The notes: a model not told the origin generated them from the letters alone. A stretch of DNA of 64,000 bases from Sepiola atlantica (GCA_963556195.1 OY744547.1:3517171-3581170), one strand, 5' to 3'. Positions 1-13,042 are shown, numbered from the stretch's first letter. Numbers and translations: made by a program.

Positions 1-440
1 ACGGTGGAATGGGACAAATACGACAGACAATAAAAGGCCATCTAAGAAACATGAAGAACTAAACCAAACTTTACCCGCCTTCAAGCTAAGACTGTAGAAA
101 TGATGCAGCACTGACGGTGCACTCTGAAGAATCATTGCAGCGACGCATCAACTGCTTCGCGGACGCATGCAGAGAGTTTGGCATGAGCAACAGCTTAAAA
201 AAGACTAAGATCCTCGGCCAAGACGTAAGAAGTACCCTAAACATAACCATTAGCGACTCCAATCTACGACCGACAATAAAAGGCCATCTAAGAAACATGA
301 AGAACTAAAGCTAACTTTACCCGCCTTCAGGCTAAGACTGCACAAATGATGCAGCACTGACGGTACACTGTGAGGATGTTGAGGACTTCACATACCTCGG
401 TTCCACCATCTCCAGTAATCTTTTCTGGAGGCAACATCTG
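1..440 (+). mobile_element. RTE-like LINE reverse transcriptase fragment, rearranged
   Basis: A broken piece of a non-LTR retrotransposon reverse transcriptase. The frame at 117-270 reads LQRRINCFADACREFG and then SLKKTKILGQ, a pattern I associate with the region after the catalytic core in RTE-type elements. At about 371-430 a further piece reads VEDFTYLGSTISSN, which normally follows directly. Between them lies a block of about 95 bp (about 270-370) that is a near copy of 24-116, so the fragment carries an internal duplication. The window edge cuts the left side. It has no catalytic motif and is surely non-functional. Family assignment is from memory of conserved residues. Confidence 0.6.
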
Positions 441-1003
441 GGTCATAATTCTATGACGCTGGTCATAATTGATCCTGCTATGACGCTGGTTGTGTCTCAG
501 AGGGGGTTATAAAATACAGAAACCTATTTCTATTAATTCCACAACCACCCAATCAATGCAAAGTTCATCATTGGCCCCAGATCCCTAAAATTGAATATTA
601 TAAAAGTAAAATAAAAGTCAGTTAAAATACTACCTTTGTTTTAAAGAAGATATACGTTCCTCTCCCTTTTTGTTATTATGCAACCATCTTTTGTTCTTTT
701 TAGCTCCTTACATCAAGTAGATTCATGTTTAGTTTTGAGCGATGCCGGTAACAAAAAAAGAAAAAAAAGCTGATATGATGTTATCATATGGGTGGAGAAT
801 TATATAGGGTTTCTCATTCAATCCCGGGCAACGCCTGCTTTACATGCTGGTTGATGCTATAAGCAACGTGTTTTGTTCTTCCTCCAAAGATGTTGATTGG
901 ACATCTAAGCAGATGAAGATGTTTTTGTTTCTCAAGTAATTACACGTGGTAAGTTTTTGTGAACAGAGCGTTCCTGCATAGCATCACGTAGGAACTGTCT
1001 TTC
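441..1003. other. Intergenic, no gene seen
   Basis: AT-rich sequence without a supported gene. About 450-495 has a short repeated phrase (TATGACGCTGG twice). About 697-760 contains a phrase (CTCCTTACATCAAGTAG) that recurs near 15190 with one change, so it is a fragment of the dispersed repeat described there. Confidence 0.5.
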
Positions 1004-2322
1004 AACAGTGACTCTCGTCATTCGCGTAATAAAATAGTTGCTAATTCACATCAACAGTGACACCTTCGTAATTACTCTCGTCATTCGCGTAATAAAATAG
1101 TTGCTAATTCACATCAACATTGACACCTTTGTAATTACTCTCGTCATTCGCGTAATAAAATAGTTGCTAATTCACATCAACAGTGACACCTTTATAATTA
1201 CTCTCGTCATTCGCGTAATAAAATAGTTGCTAATTCACATCAACAGTGACACCTTTGTAATTACTCTCGTCATTCGCGTAATAAAATAGTTGCTAATTCA
1301 CATCAACAGTGACACCTTCGTAATTACTCTCGTCATTCGCGTAATAAAATAGTTGCTAATTCACATCAACATTGACACCTTTGTAATTACTCTCGTCATT
1401 CGCGTAATAAAATAGTTGCTAATTCACATCAACAGTGACACCTTCGTAATTACTCTCGTCATTCGCGTAATAAAATAGTTGCTAATTCACATCAACAGTG
1501 ACACCTTTGTAATTACTCTCGTCATTCGCGTAATAAAATAGTTGCTAATTCACATCAACAGTGACACCTTTGTAATTACTCTCGTCATTCGCGTAATAAA
1601 ATAGTTGCTAATTCACATCAACAGTGACACCTTTGTAATTACTCTCGTCATTCGCGTAATAAAATAGTTGCTAATTCACATCAACAGTGACACCTTTGTA
1701 ATTACTCTCGTCATTCGCGTAATAAAATAGTTGCTAATTCACATCAACAGTGACACCTTTATAATTACTCTCGTCATTCGCGTAATAAAATAGTTGCTAA
1801 TTCACATCAACAGTGACACCTTTGTAATTACTCTCGTCATTCGCGTAATAAAATAGTTGCTAATTCACATCAACAGTGACACCTTTGTAATTACTCTCGT
1901 CATTCGCGTAATAAAATAGTTGCTAATTCACATCAACAGTGACACCTTTATAATTACTCTCGTCATTCGCGTAATAAAATAGTTGCTAATTCACATCAAC
2001 AGTGACACCTTTGTAATTACTCTCGTCATTCGCGTAATAAAATAGTTGCTAATTCACATCAACAGTGACACCTTTATAATTACTCTCGTCATTCGCGTAA
2101 TAAAATAGTTGCTAATTCACATCAACAGTGACACCTTTGTAATTACTCTCGTCATTCGCGTAATAAAATAGTTGCTAATTCACATCAACAGTGACACCTT
2201 TATAATTACTCTCGTCATTTGCGTAATAAAATAGTTGCTAATTCACATCAACAGTGACACCTTTGTAATTACTCTCGTCATTCGCGTAATAAAATAGTTG
2301 CTAATTCACATCAACCGTGACG
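1004..2322. repeat. 63-bp tandem satellite, about 21 copies
   Basis: A head-to-tail array with a 63-bp period, visible from successive TTCGCGTAATAAAATAG starts at 1021, 1084 and 1147. Units are nearly identical. Single-base variants (CCTTTGTAA, CCTTCGTAA and CCTTTATAA; ACAGTGA and ACATTGA) alternate through the array, which suggests recent unequal exchange or conversion. Every unit carries stops in the frames I checked, so it is not coding. Confidence 0.95.
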
Positions 2323-3329
2323 ACCTGTCAGTGAGATCGTTCTTTTCGCAGTTCAACTGGTTTCCAAAATAGATTACTTGTTTTCTCTGCCCTATTATTG
2401 TAATTATTATTAAGCGCAGTGAATTGTAAGTGCCCTGTGATTGGATGAAAATCGGCCAATCACAGACCACTGCTTCAATCGCTGCAGAAAACACAGGAGA
2501 GCGCCTTTTTTGAAAATAACGGTCTCTTCTCTTCTCTGCTCCAGCCTCGCAGCCGATCAACATCGTTCTTCATTGCTGTGTCTGGTGAGAGTGCGCTCAT
2601 GTTTTTGTTAGCGTATATAATACGCGCGAAACCCTCTTGATGTTCTCAACTACTCTTCACAGCATCCTGTTACAAGACAACTGGCATTTTCAGTGAGTCC
2701 GCAAAGGCACTTCTTTTGCAAGCACCATTCTATTTCTTTCTTCTCTTTTTTATCTACTCAAGTTGTTTGTTATCTCTGTTCTTGTCTAGTCACGTTTTTA
2801 TGCCACCAACGTTACTTCGGCGGGCTACAGTCTTCCTTCTTTCATTTTTACGGGGAAAATCCCAACACTATTCAATAATGCACGGCCGATTAATTAGGAT
2901 GATCTATTTTGCAATCACATTTAGTATCTCTCGCTTACGACGTAAACAGATCTCAGCCTAACCCATTGACGCATCCATTGGTATTCACCCTAACTCATTT
3001 TTAGTAGTTCTCACACGAGGCTGCTCACTGGTAAAGCAGGTGGTGTACCCTGGAGTCTGAGTGACAGAGTTATGAAAAGTCTCCACATATTTGCAGTACT
3101 ATCAACATTGCGATTCATTTAATGATCTCGTGCCGTTTACCATCCTGTTCTTGTTGGTTACAGCCAATGATTCCTTCTGAAATATGAGTGGCAATCAGCC
3201 TTCTAAAATATCCAGTACTCTTCGTGCCCTTCCAGTCGAAGTTTGGATGGTGCTTTCGCTCATCGGTTTTTTCTTCCTCTCAGATCTTCCAATACGATTT
3301 TCTGCAATACCAACTAATATATCTCTTCG
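2323..3329. other. Spacer between two satellites, with a TATA-like site
   Basis: Unassigned sequence. A TATATAA at 2614-2620 is followed by a GC-bearing stretch and CT-rich sequence, which resembles a pol II core promoter or a retroelement terminal repeat, but no coding partner was found downstream. About 3100-3260 resembles sequence on the far side of the following satellite (about 9340-9500). Confidence 0.35.
2614..2620 (+). promoter_or_regulatory. Possible TATA box
   Basis: TATATAA with GCG on its left and CGCGCG just to its right, unusual for this AT-rich region. No gene or LTR could be tied to it, so this is only a candidate. Confidence 0.2.
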
Positions 3330-6300
3330 GAGGTGGGTTATATAGTGAGGTGGGGGAGGTGGTGATTATATTATTGGATATTTCGTATATATCTACCTGT
3401 GGCGATGAGGTGTTGGTTATTATGTTATAGTATATTTCTTATATATCTACCGGTCGGGTGGGGATGGTGGTTATTATATTATAGGCTATTTCGTATATAT
3501 CTACCTGTGGGTTTATGGTGGTGGTTATTGTATTATAGGATATTTCGTATATATTAACCTGTGAGGTTATGATGGTGGTTATTGTATTATAGGATATTTC
3601 GTATATATCAACCTGTGAGGTTATGGTGGTGGTTATTGTATTATAGGATATTTCGTATATATCAACCTGTGAGGTTATGGTGGTGGTTATTGTATTATAG
3701 GATATTTCGTATATATCAACCTGTGAGGTTATGGTGGTGGTTATTGTATTATAGGATATTTCGTATATATTAACCTGTGAGGTTATGGTGGTGGTTATTG
3801 TATTATAGGATATTTCGTATATATTAACCTGTGAGGTTATGGTGGTGGTTATTGTATTATAGGATATTTCGTATATATCAACCTGTGAGGTTATGGTGGT
3901 GGTTATTGTATTATAGGCTATTTCGTATATATTAACCTGTGAGGTTATGGTGGTGATTATTGTATTATAGGATATTTCGTATATATCAACCTGTGGGGTT
4001 ATGGTGGTGGTTATTGTATTATAGGATATTTCGTATATATCAACCTGTAAGGTTATGGTGGTGGTTATTGTATTATAGGATATTTCGTATATATTAACCT
4101 GTGAGGTTATGGTGGTGGTTATTGTATTATAGGATATTTCGTATATATCAACCTGTAAGGTTATGGTGGTGGTTATTGTATTATAGGATATTTCGTATAT
4201 ATCAACCTGTGAGGTTATGGTGGTGGTTATTGTATTATAGGATATTTCGTATATATATCAACCTGTGAGGTTATGGTGGTGGTTATTGTATTATAGGATA
4301 TTTCGTATATATCAACCTGTGAGGTTATGGTGGTGGTTATTGTATTATAGGATATTTCGTATATATCAACCTGTGAGGTTATGGTGGTGGTTATTGTATT
4401 ATAGGATATTTCGTATATATATCAACCTGTGAGGTTATGGTGGTGGTTATTGTATTATAGGATATTTCGTATATATCAACCTGTGAGGTTATGGTGGTGG
4501 TTATTGTATTATAGGATATTTCGTATATATATCAACCTGTGAGGTTATGGTGGTGGTTATTGTATTATAGGATATTTCGTATATATCAACCTGTGAGGTT
4601 ATGGTGGTGGTTATTGTATTATAGGATATTTCGTATATATCAACCTGTGAGGTTATGGTGGTGGTTATTGTATTATAGGATATTTCGTATATATATCAAC
4701 CTGTGAGGTTATGGTGGTGGTTATTGTATTATAGGATATTTCGTATATATCAACCTGTGAGGTTATGGTGGTGGTTATTGTATTATAGGATATTTCGTAT
4801 ATATCAACCTGTGAGGTTATGGTGGTGGTTATTGTATTATAGGCTATTTCGTATATATCAACCTGTGAGGTTATGGTGGTGGTTATTGTATTATAGGATA
4901 TTTCGTATATATATCAACCTGTGAGGTTATGGTGGTGGTTATTGTATTATAGGATATTTCGTATATATCTACCTGTGAGGTTATGGTGGTGGTTATTGTA
5001 TTATAGGATATTTCGTATATATCAACCTGTGAGGTTATGGTGGTGGTTATTGTATTATAGGATATTTCGTATATATCAACCTGTGAGGTTATGGTGGTGG
5101 TTATTGTATTATAGGATATTTCGTATATATATCAACCTGTGAGGTTATGGTGGTGGTTATTGTATTATAGGATATTTCGTATATATCAACCTGTGAGGTT
5201 ATGGTGGTGGTTATTGTATTATAGGATATTTCGTATATATCAACCTGTGAGGTTATGGTGGTGGTTATTGTATTATAGGCTATTTCGTATATATCAACCT
5301 GTGAGGTTATGGTGGTGGTTATTGTATTATAGGATATTTCGTATATATATCAACCTGTGAGGTTATGGTGGTGGTTATTGTATTATAGGATATTTCGTAT
5401 ATATCAACCTGTGAGGTTATGGTGGTGGTTATTGTATTATAGGCTATTTCGTATATATCAACCTGTGAGGTTATGGTGGTGGTTATTGTATTATAGGCTA
5501 TTTCGTATATATCAACCTGTGAGGTTATGGTGGTGGTTATTGTATTATAGGATATTTCGTATATATATCAACCTGTGAGGTTATGGTGGTGGTTATTGTA
5601 TTATAGGATATTTCGTATATATCAACCTGTGAGGTTATGGTGGTGGTTATTGTATTATAGGATATTTCGTATATATCAACCTGTGAGGTTATGGTGGTGG
5701 TTATTGTATTATAGGATATTTCGTATATATATCAACCTGTGAGGTTATGGTGGTGGTTATTGTATTATAGGATATTTCGTATATATCAACCTGTGAGGTT
5801 ATGGTGGTGGTTATTGTATTATAGGATATTTCGTATATATATCAACCTGTGAGGTTATGGTGGTGGTTATTGTATTATAGGATATTTCGTATATATCAAC
5901 CTGTGAGGTTATGGTGGTGGTTATTGTATTATAGGATATTTCGTATATATCAACCTGTGAGGTTATGGTGGTGGTTATTGTATTATAGGATATTTCGTAT
6001 ATATATCAACCTGTGAGGTTATGGTGGTGGTTATTGTATTATAGGATATTTCGTATATATCAACCTGTGAGGTTATGGTGGTGGTTATTGTATTATAGGA
6101 TATTTCGTATATATCAACCTGTGAGGTTATGGTGGTGGTTATTGTATTATAGGATATTTCGTATATATCAACCTGTGAGGTTATGGTGGTGGTTATTGTA
6201 TTATAGGCTATTTCGTATATATCTACCTGTGAGGTTATGGTGGTGGTTATTGTATTATAGGATATTTCGTATATATCAACCTGTGAGGTTATGGTGGTGG

Positions 6301-9160
6301 TTATTGTATTATAAGATATTTCGTATATATCTACCTGTGGGATTATGGTGGTGGTTATTGTATTATAGGATATTTCGTATATATCAACCTGTGAGGTTAT
6401 GGTGGTGGTTATTGTATTATAGGATATTTCGTATATATCAACCTGTGAGGTTATGGTGGTGGTTATTGTATTATAGGCTATTTCGTATATATCAACCTGT
6501 GAGGTTATGGTGGTGGTTATTGTATTATAGGATATTTCGTATATATATCAACCTGTGAGGTTATGGTGGTGGTTATTGTATTATAGGATATTTCGTATAT
6601 ATCTACCTGTGAGGTTATGGTGGTGGTTATTGTATTATAGGATATTTCGTATATATCAACCTGTGAGGTTATGGTGGTGGTTATTGTATTATAAGATATT
6701 TCGTATATATCTACCTGTGGGATTATGGTGGTGGTTATTGTATTATAGGATATTTCGTATATATCAACCTGTGAGGTTATGGTGGTGGTTATTGTATTAT
6801 AGGATATTTCGTATATATCAACCTGTGAGGTTATGGTGGTGGTTATTGTATTATAAGATATTTCGTATATATCTACCTGTGGGATTATGGTGGTGGTTAT
6901 TGTATTATAGGATATTTCGTATATATCAACCTGTGAGGTTATGGTGGTGGTTATTGTATTATAAGATATTTCGTATATATCTACCTGTGGGATTATGGTG
7001 GTGGTTATTGTATTATAGGATATTTCGTATATATCAACCTGTGAGGTTATGGTGGTGGTTATTGTATTATAAGATATTTCGTATATATCTACCTGTGGGA
7101 TTATGGTGGTGGTTATTGTATTATAGGATATTTCGTATATATCAACCTGTGAGGTTATGGTGGTGGTTATTGTATTATAGGATATTTCGTATATATCAAC
7201 CTGTGAGGTTATGGTGGTGGTTATTGTATTATAAGATATTTCGTATATATCTACCTGTGGGATTATGGTGGTGGTTATTGTATTATAGGCTATTTCGTAT
7301 ATATCAACCTGTGAGGTTATGGTGGTGGTTATTGTATTATAGGATATTTCGTATATATCAACCTGTGAGGTTATGGTGGTGGTTATTGTATTATAGGCTA
7401 TTTCGTATATATCAACCTGTGAGGTTATGGTGGTGGTTATTGTATTATAGGATATTTCGTATATATATCAACCTGTGAGGTTATGGTGGTGGTTATTGTA
7501 TTATAGGATATTTCGTATATATCTACCTGTGAGGTTATGGTGGTGGTTATTGTATTATAGGATATTTCGTATATATCAACCTGTGAGGTTATGGTGGTGG
7601 TTATTGTATTATAAGATATTTCGTATATATCTACCTGTGGGATTATGGTGGTGGTTATTGTATTATAGGATATTTCGTATATATCAACCTGTGAGGTTAT
7701 GGTGGTGGTTATTGTATTATAGGATATTTCGTATATATCAACCTGTGAGGTTATGGTGGTGGTTATTGTATTATAAGATATTTCGTATATATCTACCTGT
7801 GGGATTATGGTGGTGGTTATTGTATTATAGGATATTTCGTATATATCAACCTGTGAGGTTATGGTGGTGGTTATTGTATTATAGGATATTTCGTATATAT
7901 CAACCTGTGAGGTTATGGTGGTGGTTATTGTATTATAAGATATTTCGTATATATCTACCTGTGGGATTATGGTGGTGGTTATTGTATTATAGGATATTTC
8001 GTATATATCAACCTGTGAGGTTATGGTGGTGGTTATTGTATTATAGGATATTTCGTATATATCAACCTGTGAGGTTATGGTGGTGGTTATTGTATTATAG
8101 GATATTTCGTATATATATCAACCTGTGAGGTTATGGTGGTGGTTATTGTATTATAGGATATTTCGTATATATCAACCTGTGAGGTTATGGTGGTGGTTAT
8201 TGTATTATAGGCTATTTCGTATATATCAACCTGTGAGGTTATGGTGGTGGTTATTGTATTATAGGATATTTCGTATATATATCAACCTGTGAGGTTATGG
8301 TGGTGGTTATTGTATTATAGGATATTTCGTATATATCAACCTGTGAGGTTATGGTGGTGGTTATTGTATTATAGGATATTTCGTATATATATCAACCTGT
8401 GAGGTTATGGGGTGGTTATTGTATTATAGGATATTTCGTATATGTCAACCTGTGGGGTTATGGTGGTGGTTATTGTATTATAGGATATTTCGTATATATC
8501 AACCTGTGAGGTTATGGTGGTGGTTATTGTATTATAGGATATTTCGTATATGTCAACCTGTGAGGTTATGGTGGTGGTTATTGTATTATAGGATATTTCG
8601 TATATGTCAACCTGTGGGGTTATGGTGGTGGTTATTGTATTATAGGATATTTCGTATATATCAACCTGTGAGGTTATGGTGGTGGTTATTGTATTATAGG
8701 ATATTTCGTATATATATCAACCTGTGAGGTTATGGTGGTGGTTATTGTATTATAGGATATTTCGTATATGTCAACCTGTGGGGTTATGGTGGTGGTTATT
8801 GTATTATAGGATATTTCGTATATATCAACCTGTGAGGTTATGGTGGTGGTTATTGTATTATAGGATATTTCGTATATGTCAACCTGTGAGGTTATGGTGG
8901 TGGTTATTGTATTATTGGATATTTCGTATATATCAACCTGTGAGGTTATGGTAGTGGTTATTGTATTATAGGATATTTCGTATATATCTAATTGTAGGGT
9001 GTGGATGGTGGTTATTATATCATAGAATATTTCTTATATATCTACCTGTGGGGTGGGGGATGTTTTTATCATATTATAGGATATTTCTTATATATTTACT
9101 TGTGGGGTTTAGGTGGTGTTTATTACATTATAGGATATTTCTTATATATCTACCTCGACA
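3330..9160. repeat. 54-bp tandem satellite, about 108 copies, with higher-order blocks
   Basis: A 54-bp unit (18 codons) repeated for about 5.8 kb. Because 54 is a multiple of 3, one plus-strand frame stays open and reads RLWWWLLYYRIFRIYQPV over and over. A 56-bp variant with an extra TA in the TATATATC motif resets the frame. These variants recur every 218 bp around 4703-5578 (four units plus 2 bp), and other blocks are 920 bp (6555 to 7475) and about 654 bp. A second unit type (AGATAT, TCTACC, GTGGGATT) is frequent at 6300-8000. The edges are more diverged. The open frame is best read as a by-product of the period, not as a gene. Confidence 0.95.
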
Positions 9161-9589
9161 GTCTTAGCATGTTCCATTTACATTTATAATGTTCATGATG
9201 TGATATGTGGGTAGCTCCCACACTCAAATACTTATCTTTATATTTCTGCTGTTTTCGTCAGTATCGTGGTTTCTAATTATTGCAATTAATCGTTACTCAC
9301 TTGGAGTTCTTATGTTAGTAATGATAAGTCATCGCCCACTGGTAAAAAAACTCTCCGAGACTTTCAATCACCATTGGACTTTGTGTTATTGCAACAGACG
9401 TTTACCATTGATTTATCGCTGATAACATCTTGAGATGTAAGTGACAATAAGCCTTCTCAGATATCTGGTTAGCTTACTGCCTTTCCAGTCTAACTTAGGA
9501 ACAGACCCTGTTGAATAACAATTTCCGTAATAGAATCGTTGACAACCAAATAAAACTATAGCTAACTATGAAAGGAGTCATATTGGTGG
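9161..9589. other. Right flank of the 54-bp satellite
   Basis: No gene seen. About 9410-9495 shares AAGCCTTCTCAGATATC and CCTTCCAGTCTAACTT with 3170-3245 on the left side of the satellite, with differences. The two flanks may derive from one direct repeat. Confidence 0.4.
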
Positions 9590-10217
9590 AGGGGAAATCT
9601 GAGTAGGGAGTTGAGTAGCAAGATTTTTGAACTTTCTGTGTGTTGAAACAGAAAACAAAAGAGAATTCCACAGACAAGCGTTCCGAAGAAATTAGCTATC
9701 AGAGTAGAAAAATAATCCATTATCTATAATTTTACCAAATTGTTGAGTGGTTAATTGAGTATTGCACCAGTAATTATATTTCCGCAAAGATGTCTTGTTT
9801 CTGTAAAGTATATGATTTAATTCCTTTATCTAAAAGCCAATAGGAGCCGCAAAGGAACCAAAACCGAGTTTTTTTTTTTAAAATAAAGAATTTATTTGTA
9901 TGATAAATATACACAGACATCGATTACAGAAATCTTGGTGAAGAAAGAGAAAGATAGATATAGATAGAGACAGCCATTGCTGCCGCTATACTATTACATA
10001 ACTCGCTTTGACTAACCCAACTTGGTTTTTAGGCGAGCACCTAATTTTTGCGTCCATTCGCTTTCTAGTCTGACTGGAACTAGACAAACCCATTCGGAGG
10101 ATATGACGGCAGATCTTCTTCCGTTATCTATCGAGGTCATGCTTTTAACCTTACAGCAGTCAATCATTCCGCTATTAGTATTGCGAACTTCACGTAATCT
10201 GTTTTGTCCAATCAGAT
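9590..10217 (+). repeat. Left arm of a large inverted repeat
   Basis: This arm is the near-perfect reverse complement of 12395-13042. Matching landmarks are GGGAGTTGAGTAGC against GCTACTCAACTCCC at the outer end and TTTTGTCCAATCAGA against TCTGATTGGACAAAA at the inner end. A short frame at 10022-10222 (protein begins VFRRAPNFCVHSLSSLTGTR) recurs in every copy, but it is too short and unsupported to call a gene. Confidence 0.85.
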
Positions 10218-10390
10218 TCTAAATTTGCTTATTTTCCCATGAGCCCCTGTTTGCATAACACTATACTACTGCATATTATTTTAACGACGTATATGTTGCG
10301 TTGTGAAGTCGTATGAGGTGTGTATAATATCGTTATTCACACCTGTTGCTGCCACCCACGCGTGTCATCATCTTTGCCTTAAACAAATTA

Positions 10391-10690
10391 AAAGGAACAC
10401 CAGTTTTTTTTAAAATAAATAATTTATTCGTATGATAAATATACGCAGACATCGATTACAGAAATCTTGGTGAAGAGAGAGAAAGAATAGATATAGATAG
10501 AGACAGCCATTGCCTGCCACTATACTAACCCAACTTGGTTTTTAGGCGAGCACCTAATTTTTGCGTCCATTCGCTTTCTAGTCTGACTAGAACTAAACAA
10601 ACCCATTCGGAGGATATGACGTCAGATCTTCTTCCGTTATCTATCGAGGTCATGCTTTTAACCTTACAACAGTCAATCATTCCGCTAGTT
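10391..10690 (+). repeat. Direct partial copy of the inverted-repeat arm
   Basis: Runs parallel to 9855-10165, from AAAGGAAC through TCCGCTA, with scattered base changes and a 13-15 bp deletion near 10527 (loss of the TTACATAACTCGCT stretch). It then diverges. It shows that the repeat exists as tandem units as well as an inverted pair. Confidence 0.85.
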
Positions 10691-11849
10691 TGTAGCTATG
10701 AACGAATCCACTATTGTATGCCCTTATTATATAACCGAATCTTATATAATAACTTTGTGTGAAAATGTATATTCGCGTTTTACTTTTTTTTGAATAGATA
10801 AATATAATATATGAATATATATTTCATTTCAAGAAGAATATAAATTATGTTAGACTTTTTAATCTAAAATATATTTGTTTGAAACGAAGTCAATTTTAAA
10901 ATACGGGTTTCGTTTCCACGTGGAAAGCGTTGCGTTTCGGTGTCGCCAGGTGTTTCTTCCAGCTGCTTACGCGATTGGAGTGTTCCAATCTTGTTATTAA
11001 ATCGATTTCCGATGAAAGCAATTCTGTGGAAATATCCAATGTTTATTCGACAAAAGAAAAGAAAAAACAAACTCGCCTGTCTTTTATTCTTAGAGTAAAA
11101 ACAAGTTAGGCATGTGCGGTCCGTCCGCAACAATCACTAATAGAATACTGTAATCACAGTTTACTTATTTGGTTTACTGACCAGTCACCACGCATCGAGG
11201 CCAACGGTTACTCGAGGATAAGTTAATCAGTTGAATGATGGTGAGTACTATGAGAGGATTGAACATCTCTAGATATATTCCACTCAAAACAACGACAGAT
11301 CTAAATAAACAGCAGTTCTTCCCCCTTTGTCAAAAACATTGCTCATCGAATGTGAGGACTAAACGACAAAATAGGGGCAACAAATAAGGACGAAACCGGA
11401 AGTAAATCAGGGGTCTCTTTTTAATTTGATGAACGTTGAGTAAACATTGATGAATCTAACATATTAATGTGATGATTTGCAATTTGATTCAATTTGGGAC
11501 AACATATCAACTCTGCAAGTACCAGCCAATAGTTTTCGGGTTATGGTGGTGGCCCAAAAATATAATCAACTAAACGACTATTGATCACACATTATTGGTG
11601 CATTTTATGAATAAAGATATGTGGGGGTGTATGTAGTGTCAACAATTTGGTCAAAAGCGTTGTTTTCCTTCTTTCGCCAGGTAAAAAAAAAAAAATATAT
11701 ATTTAACGACATTTCGGGCACGTCTACTTCACTTATGTGTCACTATTTTGTTCATACAAGTGGAATTCTTGTTTTATACTTCACCAACAACATCTTGATA
11801 AGCAACTCACTGGTAATGTATGACATTTGTACATGCTTAAGTGGAAACG
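10691..11849. other. Intergenic, no gene seen
   Basis: AT-rich spacer of the large inverted repeat. No open frame here has recognisable motifs. Confidence 0.5.
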
Positions 11850-12188
11850 ACATCAGCCCTAGTTAGATGGGAACGGTGGAGGTCTTGGACTGCCAAAAGT
11901 GTTCAAGTTGGTAAAGGATATGCATCCAGCCGTAAAATTGCCTTAAATACAATGTCTAGTCGAAATACAGCAGGAAAAAAGGAAGGCAGTGTCAGTAGCA
12001 CTAATGCTGCTGGTAATGTCTTGGGCTTCGTAGATCCCAGGATGCGTGGATCTTCAGGGCCTATGGATTCCATCAAGCCTTGCCAAAGACAGGAGTGGAG
12101 AGGAAGACTTAGATTTCGAGACTAGACAATCAGGCCCCACCCTCATCAGAGGATTAGTTGTGTTGCCTGATTCAACAAATAAACCGGT
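11850..12188 (+). repeat. Unidentified dispersed-repeat-like segment ending in (GTT)n
   Basis: A less AT-rich segment running directly into a GTT tract after AAACCGG. A simple-repeat tail of this kind is common at LINE or SINE 3' ends, so this may be the 3' end of a retroelement. I do not recognise the protein reading of any frame. Confidence 0.35.
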
Positions 12189-12212
12189 TGTTGTTGTTGT
12201 TGTTGTTGTTGT

Positions 12213-12268
<56 letters not shown>

Positions 12269-12269
12269 T

Positions 12270-12317
<48 letters not shown>
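12189..12317. repeat. (GTT)n then (GAT)n microsatellite
   Basis: About eight GTT units followed by about 34 GAT units with one GTT interruption. It produces spurious poly-Asp, poly-Met and poly-Ser frames. Confidence 0.95.
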
Positions 12318-12318
<1 letters not shown>

Positions 12319-12394
12319 TAGATGTTTATTTCTACTCTGATAGCTACATTTTTCGGAACGCTTGTCTGTGGAATTCCCTTCATGTTTTCTGGTT
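12318..12394 (-). repeat. Partial extra copy of the inverted-repeat unit end
   Basis: 12328-12394 repeats 12898-12965 almost exactly (TCTGATAGCTACATTTTTCG through ATGTTTTCTGG) and then joins the start of the next unit. This is a tandem-unit junction, implying a unit of about 570 bp. Confidence 0.8.
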
Positions 12395-13042
12395 TCTGAT
12401 TGGACAAAACAGATTACGTGAATTTCGCAATACTAATAGCGGAATGATTGACTGCTGTAAGGTTAAAAGCATGACCTCGATAGATAACGGAAGAAGATCT
12501 GCCGTCATATCCTCCGAATGGGTTTGTCTAGTTCCAGTCAGACTAGAAAGCGAATGGACGCAAAAATTAGGTGCTCGCCTAAAAACCAAGTTGGGTTAGT
12601 CAAAGCGAGTTATGTAATAGTATAGCGGCAGCAATGGCTGTCTCTATCTATATCTATCTTTCTCTTTCTTCACCAAGATTTCTGTAATCGAGGTCTGTGT
12701 ATATTTATCATACAAATAAATTCTTTATTTAAAAAAAAAAACTCGGTTTTGGTTCCTTTGCGGCTCCTATTGGCTTTTAGATAAAGGAATTAAATCATAT
12801 ACTTTACAGAAACAAGACATCTTTGCGGAAATATAATTACTGGTGTAATACTCAATTAATCACTCAACAATTTGGTAAAATTATAGATAATGGATTATTT
12901 TTCTACTCTGATAGCTACATTTTTCGGGACGCTTGTCTGTGGAATTCCCTTCATGTTTTCTGGTTTCTCCGATTGTAACAACACAGCCATTTCAATGCGA
13001 TACGAACAAACATCTTGCTACTCAACTCCCCACCCAGATCGT
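12395..13042 (-). repeat. Right arm of a large inverted repeat
   Basis: Reverse complement of 9590-10217. The arms are more than 600 bp with a spacer of about 2.2 kb. The outer parts differ more than the inner parts. No terminal target duplication was recognised. Confidence 0.85.

Noticed and set aside
1004..2322. Regular 63-bp array considered as a CRISPR
   Set aside because: There are no unique spacers between repeats; the whole unit repeats and the window is eukaryotic.
4703..8954. Long plus-strand ORFs of up to 307 codons with WWWLLYY repeats
   Set aside because: They are the open frame of a 54-bp satellite (multiple of 3), are reset by every 56-bp unit, and have no non-repeat coding part.
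12046..12407. Poly-Asp, poly-Met and poly-Ser ORFs
   Set aside because: Readings of a (GAT)n microsatellite in different frames.
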